From: Candidatus Porisulfidus sp. TsSOB | GTDB taxonomy: Bacteria; Pseudomonadota; Gammaproteobacteria; Poriferisulfidales; Poriferisulfidaceae | DNA length: 64,000 nt | Reading direction: 5' to 3' | Assembly (NCBI GenBank): GCA_002631715.1 | Contig: MRSX01000003.1 | Location: 297,286 to 361,285 of the forward strand | Part shown: in pieces, positions 57,130-64,000 of the stretch | Position numbering within the stretch: position 1 is the first letter of the stretch | How the letters are laid out: each line of letters starts with the position of its first letter | Program-made: the position numbers and the translations under genes | The notes under the pieces: model-generated | The model's database searches: none | Told to the model about the DNA's origin: nothing | What the model saw: the letters and a program-made list of their open reading frames with translations, nothing else

Positions 57130-57957
57130 ATGGACAGGGTTGCTGCGGTACAAATGGCTTCCGGCCCCAACTTGGATGCCAATCTGCTGGAGGCCGGGCG
57201 TCTGATTAAAACAGCGGTCGAGGACGACGCGCGGCTGGTGGTCCTGCCCGAGAACTTCGCCATGATGGGCCTGCAAGACGAGGATATCCTGCAATATCGG
57301 GAACTGCCAGGAGACGGGCCGATCCAGGCATTCATCCGCAAGCAGTGCCGCCGACACCAGGTCTGGATCGTGGGGGGCACCATCCCACTGCATTGCGGGG
57401 TCGATAGCAAAACGGCGGCCGCGTGCATGCTGTTCGACGACCAGGGAGAAATCCGGGCACGCTACGACAAGATCCACCTGTTCGATGTGACGCTGGTCGC
57501 CAGCGGCGAGAGTTACAACGAGTCCGCGACCATTCGCAGCGGAAACGAACTGGTCGTCGCGGATTCCCCGTTCGGACGTATCGGGTTGACCGTTTGCTAC
57601 GACCTGCGCTTCCCGGAACTGTTCCGCGCGCTTCTGGATCAGGGGGCGGAAATCATTACGTTGCCCGCCGCGTTCACGGCGCTGACGGGCAAGGCGCACT
57701 GGGAGAGCCTGTTGCGCGCCCGCGCGATCGAGAACTTGGTCTACCTGGTTGCCAGCGCACAGGGAGGCTACCACTTGAACGGGCGCGAGACCCACGGGCA
57801 TTCCATGATCATTGATCCTTGGGGTTCGATCAAGGGGGAACGTGCTCACGGGGCAGGCGTGGTCGTCGCGGACATCGATCGACAGCGGCTCGACGAGATT
57901 CGGAAAAACTTTCCCAGCATCCACAACCGGAGGCTGACATGCCAGATGAGCGCGTAA
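57130..57957 (+). CDS. Carbon-nitrogen hydrolase (Nit1/Nit2-like)
   Basis: A 275-residue nitrilase-superfamily amidase. The catalytic triad is visible: glutamate in VVLPENFAMMG, lysine in YDKIHLFDV, and cysteine in GLTVCYDLRFPELFRALLDQG. It resembles the Nit1/NitA group, which hydrolyses deaminated glutathione. The ATG at 57130 has GAGG 5 bases upstream; an earlier TTG at 57112 is also in frame. It precedes tldD, as in Pseudomonas. Confidence 0.92.
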   Translation: MDRVAAVQMASGPNLDANLLEAGRLIKTAVEDDARLVVLPENFAMMGLQDEDILQYRELPGDGPIQAFIRKQCRRHQVWIVGGTIPLHCGVDSKTAAACMLFDDQGEIRARYDKIHLFDVTLVASGESYNESATIRSGNELVVADSPFGRIGLTVCYDLRFPELFRALLDQGAEIITLPAAFTALTGKAHWESLLRARAIENLVYLVASAQGGYHLNGRETHGHSMIIDPWGSIKGERAHGAGVVVADIDRQRLDEIRKNFPSIHNRRLTCQMSA

Positions 57958-59399
57958 CCGACGGTGCGGTCCGGCGCTACCTCCTGGATCCGGGAGAGTT
58001 GACGCCGCAAACGCTGGAGCAGACCCTTGCGCATGCCTGGTCGCGGGCCTGCGATTATGCAGACGTGTACCTGCAACATTCGCAGCATGAATCGCTAACG
58101 ATCGAGAACGGAGTGGTCAAGGATGCGGCTTTTACCCTGGAACAGGGCGCCGGCGTCCGTGCGGCACTGGGTGAGAAGACCGGGTTCGCGTATTCCGAGG
58201 AACTGAGCCCCGACCAATTGCTGGAGGCGGCCCGGGCCGCGCGTTCCATCGCGCACGGTGATCGGCAGGCCCGCCTGCCGCAGTCATCTTCGACTCCACC
58301 GCCCGCCGTTTGTGCCTACGACAATCCGTTGCAGGACTTGGGTATGGAGCAGAAAATCGCCCTGTTGCGCGAAGTGGACGAAACCGCCCGCGGATTGGCT
58401 CCCGAGGTCAAGAAGGTGACGGCCACCCTGGCATCCGCCTACGAGGTAATCCTGATCGCCTCGACGGAAGGCGTATACCAGACCGATATCCGCCCGCTGG
58501 TGCGCCTGAGCGTCAGCGTTATTGCCGAACGGGATGGGCGGCGTGAAATCGGTGGACATGGCGGGGGCGGGCGCTATGGATACAGCCGGCTTCTGGAGAC
58601 TGGGGCGCCGGCCCGATTCGCGCAGGAAGCGGTGCGCGTGGCGTTGCTCAACTTGGAATCCCAGGAAGCCCCGGCCGGCACCATGACCGTGGTGCTCGGG
58701 CACGGTTGGCCGGGTGTGCTGTTGCACGAGGCCATTGGGCACGGGCTTGAAGGCGATGCGATTCGCAAAGGCACTTCGGCGTTCACCCACCTGATGGGCC
58801 AGCGTGTGGCCAGCCCAGAAGTCACCGTGGTGGATAACGGCACCCTGCCGGATCGTCGCGGCTCCTTGTGCATGGACGATGAGGGCACCCCGACCCAGAA
58901 CACGGTGCTGATCGAGGATGGCATCATCCGTGGTTTCCTCTACGACCGGCTTAACGCGCGGCTGTGCAAGACCAAATCGACCGGTAACGGTCGCCGCGAA
59001 TCCTATGCGCACCAGCCGATGCCGCGTATGACCAACACCTACATGCAGGCGGGCGCCCATTCACCGGAAGAAATCCTGGCGTCGGTCGACCATGGGCTGT
59101 ATGCGGTCGGATTCAATGGCGGACAAGTAGACATCACGTCCGGGAAATTCGTGTTTTCCGCCTCAGAGGCCTATCTGATCAAAAATGGGAAGATTGCTCA
59201 CCCCGTGAAGGGAGCGACCTTGGTAGGAGACGGCCCCAGCGTGCTGCGGCGCGTCAGCATGGTCGGCGACGATCTGGAGCTCGATGACGGAATTGGCACC
59301 TGCGGCAAGGATGGGCAGCAGGTCCCGGTGGGCGTTGGCCAGCCGACGTTGCGGGTCGACGAGTTGACAGTCGGGGGGACCCAGATGCATGACGGCTGA
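57939..59399 (+). CDS. tldD: Metalloprotease TldD
   Basis: A 486-residue TldD. The zinc-binding motif HEAIGHGLEGD (HExxxH) lies near residue 265. C-terminal blocks include YMQAGAHSPEEI and GKFVFSASEAYLI. With TldE/PmbA it forms a heterodimeric protease that processes peptides such as microcin B17 and CcdA. The ATG at 57939 has CGGAGG upstream, and the gene overlaps the nitrilase end by 19 bases. Confidence 0.96.
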   Translation: MPDERVTDGAVRRYLLDPGELTPQTLEQTLAHAWSRACDYADVYLQHSQHESLTIENGVVKDAAFTLEQGAGVRAALGEKTGFAYSEELSPDQLLEAARAARSIAHGDRQARLPQSSSTPPPAVCAYDNPLQDLGMEQKIALLREVDETARGLAPEVKKVTATLASAYEVILIASTEGVYQTDIRPLVRLSVSVIAERDGRREIGGHGGGGRYGYSRLLETGAPARFAQEAVRVALLNLESQEAPAGTMTVVLGHGWPGVLLHEAIGHGLEGDAIRKGTSAFTHLMGQRVASPEVTVVDNGTLPDRRGSLCMDDEGTPTQNTVLIEDGIIRGFLYDRLNARLCKTKSTGNGRRESYAHQPMPRMTNTYMQAGAHSPEEILASVDHGLYAVGFNGGQVDITSGKFVFSASEAYLIKNGKIAHPVKGATLVGDGPSVLRRVSMVGDDLELDDGIGTCGKDGQQVPVGVGQPTLRVDELTVGGTQMHDG

Positions 59400-60729
59400 A
59401 TCTGCCTCGGCGCAAGACCTGCGCACGTGCGTTCAGCAAGCATTGGACCAAGCCCGCCAGCAAGGGGCAACCGCTGCGGCGGTTTCTCTGGAGCGCGGTG
59501 AGGGCTTGACGGTTTCGGTGCGGCTTGGCGAGCTTGAAACCATCGAACGCGAGCAGGATCAAGGCCTGTCGATTACCGCCTACTTTGGCCAGCGGCGCGG
59601 CCGTGCCTCCAGCACGGACTTGCGTGAAGACTCGATAGAACGCACGGTCGAAGCGGCCTGCCAGATTGCCCGCAGTACCGAAGAAGATCCCTGCCACGGC
59701 CTGCCGGATGAAGACCGGCTGGCCTTCGAATACCCGGAACTGGATCTTCATCATCCCTGGGATCTCGATAGCGACGAAGCTGTCCGGCTTGCACTTGAGT
59801 GCGAAGATGCCGCGCGTGCCGATGCCCGCATTGCAAACTCGGAAGGGGCGGAGGTCCGCCGCTACGACGGCATTCGGGTGCTTGGCAACAGTTTGGGTTT
59901 CATGGGCGCCTATCGGCGCAGCAGCCACGATCTAAGTTGCTGTGTCGTGGCGGCAGATGAAGCCGGGGCACAGGAGCGGGATTACTGGCACAGCACTCAC
60001 TGCGATTGGCGCAAGATGCAGGATCCTGGGACGGTAGGGCGCATTGCGGCAGAGCGGACCGTACGCCGTTTGGGAGCCCAACCGCTCGCCAGTTGCGTTG
60101 CACCGGTATTGTTCGAAGCTCCGGTCGCGCGTTCGCTACTCGGACATTTCGTGGGCGCGGCCAGCGGCCAAGCCCTCTACCATGAGGCGTCTTTCCTGCT
60201 AGGCCGGAAGGATGAACAGGTCTGGGCGGAGGAGATCACCTTGACCGAACATCCGCATGAGGCCGGCGGGGCAGCCAGCGCACCATTTGACGCGGAAGGC
60301 GTGGCAACGCAGGAGCGGACCGTGGTGGATAACGGCATCCTGCGCGGCTGGTTTCTGAGTAGTTATTCCGCACGCAGGCTCGGACTGGCCTCTACCGGCA
60401 ACGCCGGCGGGATACGGAATCTCGTACTGGAATCCCGAGAGCCCGCGTTGTCTTGGGATGAATTGTTGCAGCGCCTCGGGCGGGGATTGGTGGTGACGGA
60501 GCTGATGGGGCAGGGCGTCAACCAGGTGACTGGCGACTACTCCCGCGGTGCGGCGGGATTCTGGGTAGAGAATGGCGCTGTGGCGCATCCCGTGCATGAA
60601 ATCACCATCGCCGGTTCCCTGCCGGACATGTACCGCGGGATTGTCGCGGTCGGAGCGGAGCAGGATCGCCGCGGTTCTCTTCAGACTGGAGCGTTACTAG
60701 TCGACCGAATGCAAATCGCTGGTGTCTGA
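59389..60729 (+). CDS. pmbA: TldE/PmbA protease subunit
   Basis: A 446-residue TldE homologue with the same fold as TldD but without the HExxxH zinc motif, as expected for this partner. Typical segments are GQALYHEASFLLGRK, NAGGIRNLVLES and TELMGQGVNQVTGDYSRGAAGFW. It overlaps tldD by 11 bases, and its 3' end overlaps the convergent DUF3108 gene by 33 bases. Confidence 0.96.
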   Translation: MTAESASAQDLRTCVQQALDQARQQGATAAAVSLERGEGLTVSVRLGELETIEREQDQGLSITAYFGQRRGRASSTDLREDSIERTVEAACQIARSTEEDPCHGLPDEDRLAFEYPELDLHHPWDLDSDEAVRLALECEDAARADARIANSEGAEVRRYDGIRVLGNSLGFMGAYRRSSHDLSCCVVAADEAGAQERDYWHSTHCDWRKMQDPGTVGRIAAERTVRRLGAQPLASCVAPVLFEAPVARSLLGHFVGAASGQALYHEASFLLGRKDEQVWAEEITLTEHPHEAGGAASAPFDAEGVATQERTVVDNGILRGWFLSSYSARRLGLASTGNAGGIRNLVLESREPALSWDELLQRLGRGLVVTELMGQGVNQVTGDYSRGAAGFWVENGAVAHPVHEITIAGSLPDMYRGIVAVGAEQDRRGSLQTGALLVDRMQIAGV

Positions 60730-61404
60730 CTGATCCAGACTGGCCAATTCGAGCCGGATCTTTTCGTCGCCGTCCTCCATGCGCACGGTGCGAACCATCC
60801 ACTGGCCGCGCTTGGGGTCGTGCCAGGTGATGATGCGCGAGTCCTCGGCACTTCCGCGGATGCGGACCACCTTCCAGACCAGCCGCTCTTGACCTAGCAC
60901 TTCGAGGGGCTCCAACACCGGAGTCTCGAAACGATACACCTTGAGCTGGCCTTTGGAGAGGACACTGTAGTTGGGCGAGGGACTGGGCAGGTCGCGGAGC
61001 AGACGCACGGCCATGGCGGCGGGATCCAGCGTGGTGTCCCCGAGTGGTTCGACGGATTCGTTTTCGTGGGTCGTGATGAGAACTTGGCCGTGAGACCAGT
61101 CGTAGACGTATCTGTAGTGACGTTCCCGGCCTGAATCGTGATAGAAGTACTCTTGGGGCTGCAGATCTTCGCTGCTCATGGTGCCGCGTTCGATGATGGT
61201 GCCTTGACCGAACAGGCGGGCCAGCCAGTTCGATTTTGCGATGGCCTTGTAGTAGGTGTGGGCTGTTTCTCGCGTGAGAGTGACGGTGACGGTCCCGGTC
61301 CGCGTACCTTGGTAGTACAGGTCGTAGGTGGCTTGGGTGGTGTCCGCAGCGGCAGCGGATAAGCCAAAGAGGAGAAGGCCGCAGAGGCTAAGGGCCTGCC
61401 TCAT
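60697..61404 (-). CDS. DUF3108 exported protein
   Basis: A 235-residue protein with a signal peptide (MRQALSLCGLLLFGLSAAAADT) and a beta-rich periplasmic domain. YDLYYQGTRTGTVTVTLTRE and YRYVYDWSHGQVLIT fit the DUF3108 family. The function is unknown. It follows purN with a 17-base overlap, a neighbourhood shared by several gammaproteobacteria. Confidence 0.85.
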   Translation of the reverse strand: MRQALSLCGLLLFGLSAAAADTTQATYDLYYQGTRTGTVTVTLTRETAHTYYKAIAKSNWLARLFGQGTIIERGTMSSEDLQPQEYFYHDSGRERHYRYVYDWSHGQVLITTHENESVEPLGDTTLDPAAMAVRLLRDLPSPSPNYSVLSKGQLKVYRFETPVLEPLEVLGQERLVWKVVRIRGSAEDSRIITWHDPKRGQWMVRTVRMEDGDEKIRLELASLDQSDTSDLHSVD

Positions 61405-62023
61405 AAATCAACGGTTCGTCAAGCCGTTCTCCGCGAAGGTAGACAGCCCCGTCCTGCATGCGCAGGAGGCCGTCGCAGTACCACTGGACTGCCAGGGGCA
61501 GGATCAGGTGCTCCTGCTCCAGTACGCGGAGAGCCAGCGCCCTTTCGGTGTCGTCCAGATGCACGGGTACGCTTGCCTGGATGATCAGCGGGCCCTCGTC
61601 CAGCTCCACGGTCACGAAGTGCACGCTGCACCCGTGGTGTTTTTCGCCGGCTTCCAAGACCCGGCGGTGAGTATTCGCGCCGCGGTAGGCCGGGAGCAGG
61701 GAGGGATGGATGTTGAGGATGCGCCCGAGATAGGGTCCGACTATGATTTCGGACAGGACGCGCATGTAGCCGGCCAGGCAGACCAGTTCGACGCCGCGTT
61801 CCTGCAGGGCCGCGAGCGTTTTTTCTTCCCGGGCCGTCCGGTCAGTGTCGCCGATGACCAGCGTCTCGATGCCGGCCGCTCTCGCGCGGTCCAGCCCGTG
61901 CGCTTGCGGCTTGTTGCTGATTACGCAGCGAATTTCAGCATAGATGCGGCGCTGATGCACTGCATCAATCAGGGCCTGCAGGTTCGTCCCCTCACCGGAG
62001 AACAAGATCGCCATCGGGATCAT
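61388..62023 (-). CDS. purN: Phosphoribosylglycinamide formyltransferase PurN
   Basis: A 211-residue folate-dependent GAR transformylase. AILFSGEGTNLQALIDAV is followed by LAGYMRVLSEIIVGPYLGRILNIHPSLLPAYRG, with the HPSLLPAYRG signature, and CSVHFVTVELDEGPLIIQA with the catalytic His/Asp. The ATG at 62023 overlaps the purM stop by 4 bases. Confidence 0.96.
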   Translation of the reverse strand: MIPMAILFSGEGTNLQALIDAVHQRRIYAEIRCVISNKPQAHGLDRARAAGIETLVIGDTDRTAREEKTLAALQERGVELVCLAGYMRVLSEIIVGPYLGRILNIHPSLLPAYRGANTHRRVLEAGEKHHGCSVHFVTVELDEGPLIIQASVPVHLDDTERALALRVLEQEHLILPLAVQWYCDGLLRMQDGAVYLRGERLDEPLIYEAGP

Positions 62024-63072
62024 GGCTGGGTATTATATGCCGTTTGAGCCGGACCTTTTTGGGCAATCACTTCGCCGATGATTCGGGCGCCTAATCCGGT
62101 GGATTGGATGTTCTGCGTCACGGTTTCTGCATCTTCCGAGCGGACCAACGCAACCATGCCGATCCCGCAGTTGAAGATGTGCCGCATCTCTTCTTCGTCA
62201 ACGTTGCCCTCCGACTGTATCCAGTCGAACAACTCCGGGCGCGTCCAGCTTTCGAGGTTGATTTGTGCGGACAGGCCTTCCGGCAGGACGCGCGGAACGT
62301 TTTCGGTCAGGCCGCCACCCGTGATGTGGGCCAATGCCAGAATCTTTCCGGAATCGATGGCTTCCCGCAAGTGCGGTTCGTAGATCGTGGTGGGTTGCAG
62401 CAGCGCCTCCAGCCGGTCCGGATCTTCCGGTGCTGTCTCCAGCAGGCGGTTGACGAGCGAGAAGCCGTTGGCGTGCACGCCGCTGGAGTCCATCCCGATC
62501 AAAACGTCTCCCGACTGGATGTCTGGGCGGGGGAGCAGTCGGTCGCGCTCTGCGAGGCCAACGCAGAATCCAGCGAGGTCGTAGTCGCCGGGACGGTAGA
62601 GGCGGGGCATTTCGGCTGTTTCTCCGCCGAGCAGGACACAGCCGGCCTGTTGGCATCCCGCCGCGATTCCGCGGATGACTTCTTCCGCTTCTTCCACGTT
62701 TAACGTCCCGCAGGCGTAGTAGTCGAGGAATAGCAAGGCGCGTGCGCCGTGTGTCAGAACGTCGTTCGCGCACATGGCCACGAGGTCAATGCCGATGGTT
62801 TCGTGCTGTTGGAGCTTTTGAGCTAGGAGCAGCTTGGTACCGACTCCGTCTGTTCCGCAGACCAGCACGGGTTGCGTGTAGTCCTGTGTCAGCTGGTAAA
62901 GCCCGCCAAATCCGCCGAGGTCGGCCAGGACTTGTTCGTTGAAAGTCTGCTGCGCAAGTGGCGCGAGGCGTTTCACCAAGCGGTTGCCGGCGTCGATATC
63001 GACCCCGGCCTCCCGGTAGGCGGAAGTAGAAGATTCTTTCTCTGGCACGGAACCGCTCGGTACGGGCGGCAT
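62020..63072 (-). CDS. purM: Phosphoribosylformylglycinamidine cyclo-ligase PurM
   Basis: A 350-residue AIR synthetase that closes the imidazole ring in purine synthesis. YREAGVDIDAGNRLVKRL precedes LVCGTDGVGTKLLLAQ, MCANDVLTHGARALLFLDYYACG and LLGGETAEMPRLY. It leads the purM-purN operon, separated by only 30 bases from a divergent gene. Confidence 0.97.
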   Translation of the reverse strand: MPPVPSGSVPEKESSTSAYREAGVDIDAGNRLVKRLAPLAQQTFNEQVLADLGGFGGLYQLTQDYTQPVLVCGTDGVGTKLLLAQKLQQHETIGIDLVAMCANDVLTHGARALLFLDYYACGTLNVEEAEEVIRGIAAGCQQAGCVLLGGETAEMPRLYRPGDYDLAGFCVGLAERDRLLPRPDIQSGDVLIGMDSSGVHANGFSLVNRLLETAPEDPDRLEALLQPTTIYEPHLREAIDSGKILALAHITGGGLTENVPRVLPEGLSAQINLESWTRPELFDWIQSEGNVDEEEMRHIFNCGIGMVALVRSEDAETVTQNIQSTGLGARIIGEVIAQKGPAQTAYNTQP

Positions 63073-63102
63073 TTTACTCCTGCATTAAAATATTAAGTAG
63101 CC

Positions 63103-63654
63103 ATGACTCAGCATATTCCCAACCTGATCAGTGTTCTGCGCCTGCTTTTGGTGCCGTGGTTCGCAATGCTGCTGCTGGAACAGCAGTTCGGTTTGGCACT
63201 GATCCTGTTCATCGTGATGGGCATCTCGGATGGCTTGGACGGTTTCCTGGCCCGTTACTTGAAAGCGACGAGCGCTCTGGGGGCCGGATTGGACCCGCTC
63301 GCGGACAAGGTGATGCTGGTAGCTGCTTTCGTGATGCTGGGGCATTTGGAACTACTACCGGTGTGGTTGGTGACGTTGGTGGTGGGACGCGATGTCTTGG
63401 TCGTTGGGGGAACCCTGATGAACTACCTGCTCCATCCTGGGCAGAAAACCGCAGTCCTGAAAGTCGGAAAAATTAATACTTTCGTGCAGATCGTCACGGT
63501 ATTCGCCTTCATGGGAAACCAACTGACCGTTTTGCCGCCAATGCTGCTTGACGTCCTGCTGTGGGCAACCGTGATTGTCACACTCATCAGCGGGATCGGG
63601 TACATACTGGTCTGGGGCGGAGTGCTGGCAGATCCCGGGGATGCCTCCCAATGA
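63103..63654 (+). CDS. CDP-alcohol phosphatidyltransferase (PgsA-like)
   Basis: A 183-residue membrane enzyme. The signature reads DGLDGFLARYLKATSALGAGLDPLADK, the DGx2ARx8Gx3Dx3D motif of the family, near residues 43-69. It also has about five hydrophobic helices. It uses CDP-diacylglycerol to make phosphatidylglycerol phosphate, cardiolipin or a related lipid; the alcohol is not shown by the sequence. It overlaps hda by 4 bases. Confidence 0.9.
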   Translation: MTQHIPNLISVLRLLLVPWFAMLLLEQQFGLALILFIVMGISDGLDGFLARYLKATSALGAGLDPLADKVMLVAAFVMLGHLELLPVWLVTLVVGRDVLVVGGTLMNYLLHPGQKTAVLKVGKINTFVQIVTVFAFMGNQLTVLPPMLLDVLLWATVIVTLISGIGYILVWGGVLADPGDASQ

Positions 63655-64000
63655 GCCAGTTGATTCTGCCGCTCGGCTCCAATCCGCGGCATACCTTTGC
63701 CAATTTCTGTATAGACGGTAACGCAGGAATTCTCGAGGCGCTGGAATCCTTGCCGCGGCAGGGCGGATCCTTGTGGCTGCATGGCCCCCAGGACAGCGGG
63801 AAGACGCACCTGCTGCAAGCGGTCTGCCATCAGGCGAAGACCCGGGAGGAGTCTGCAGCCTATCTGCCGCTGAAGCAGATGCGGGAACTGGGTCCGGAAA
63901 CCCTGGATGGCCTGGAGCAGTGCCTGTGGATTTGCCTGGATGACATGGATGCCGTGCTGGAGCAAGGGGATTGGGAACAGCGGCTGTTCGGCCTGGTCAA
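63651..64000 (+). CDS. hda: DnaA-related regulator Hda (start only)
   Basis: The gene continues past the window; about 116 residues are seen. It begins MSQLILPLGSNPRHTFANFC. Walker A (GPQDSGKT) is near residue 45, and LWICLDDMDAV near 93 is the AAA+ Walker B region. Hda works with the beta clamp to hydrolyse DnaA-ATP and prevent re-initiation. The ATG overlaps the phosphatidyltransferase stop (ATGA). The purM-hda proximity is a known gammaproteobacterial layout, usually with a membrane protein between. Confidence 0.85.
   Translation, partial: MSQLILPLGSNPRHTFANFCIDGNAGILEALESLPRQGGSLWLHGPQDSGKTHLLQAVCHQAKTREESAAYLPLKQMRELGPETLDGLEQCLWICLDDMDAVLEQGDWEQRLFGLV

Overview
The window comes from a Gram-negative gammaproteobacterium. 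It encodes outer-membrane and periplasmic systems (porin, TonB-dependent receptor, MlaA, MlaC, BamE), a cytochrome bc1 complex (petABC), SspA/SspB, GreA and Hda. Many gene neighbourhoods are those of Pseudomonas-like gammaproteobacteria: ratA-rnfH/bamE-recN-nadK, grpE-dnaK-dnaJ-dapB-carAB-greA, rimP-nusA-infB-rbfA-truB, mlaC-murA-hisG-hisD, petABC-sspAB-gmhA, nitrilase-tldD-pmbA and purN-purM-hda. Most genes are GC-rich, tightly packed and coupled by 4-base ATGA or GTGA overlaps. No species can be named from the sequence alone. The blocks are intact inside, but several of their usual neighbours are missing (hrcA, smpB, rpsO-pnp, the ftsH-secG segment), so the chromosome looks rearranged or streamlined.

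Layout. 1-10 kb: end of a penicillin acylase, a solitary CbbQ-type AAA ATPase with a very good promoter, a porin with a large unusual insert, an unlisted 58-residue small gene with its own promoter and terminator, mlaA, argG, rnt, grxD, a DUF4242 gene, a Bax-inhibitor-1 homologue and an NSS transporter. 10-20 kb: ratA, rnfH, bamE, recN, nadK, then an accessory insert (DUF6338 membrane protein, a 46-residue protein and an antitoxin-like protein), then the heat-shock operon grpE-dnaK-dnaJ behind a clear sigma-32-type promoter, dapB and tRNA-Ser(UGA). 19.8-23.9 kb: an accessory island separates dapB from carA. It holds a TraD/TraG-type ATPase, a HigA-type regulator without a HigB, and a visibly AT-richer operon of three overlapping genes of unknown function. 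24-32 kb: carA, carB, greA and a large TonB-dependent receptor.

32-39 kb is the translation/transcription block rimP-nusA-infB-rbfA-truB behind a leader hairpin, followed by an SppA-like peptidase and a Maf-type pyrophosphatase. 39.5-42.2 kb holds a tandem pair in which the first gene is an internally deleted copy of the second (a DUF4153-like membrane protein). The deletion turns a multi-pass membrane protein into a probable exported protein. 42.3-48 kb is mlaC, murA, hisG, a DAHP synthase inserted between hisG and hisD, hisD and a NIF3-family gene. 48-54.4 kb is petABC, sspAB, a macrodomain protein, an FAD-linked oxidase and a SIS-domain isomerase. 54.4-57 kb holds divergent DUF2182 and DUF1326 genes, msrA and a small exported protein. 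57-64 kb ends with a nitrilase, tldD, pmbA, a DUF3108 protein, purN, purM, a CDP-alcohol phosphatidyltransferase and the start of hda.

Most of the window is core metabolism and housekeeping. The undescribed material lies in the accessory inserts: the three-gene cassette at 21.8-23.9 kb, the DUF6338 operon at 13.8-14.8 kb, the DUF4153 pair at 39.5-42.2 kb and the small gene at 3.76 kb. No CRISPR array, rRNA, insertion sequence or integrase was seen.
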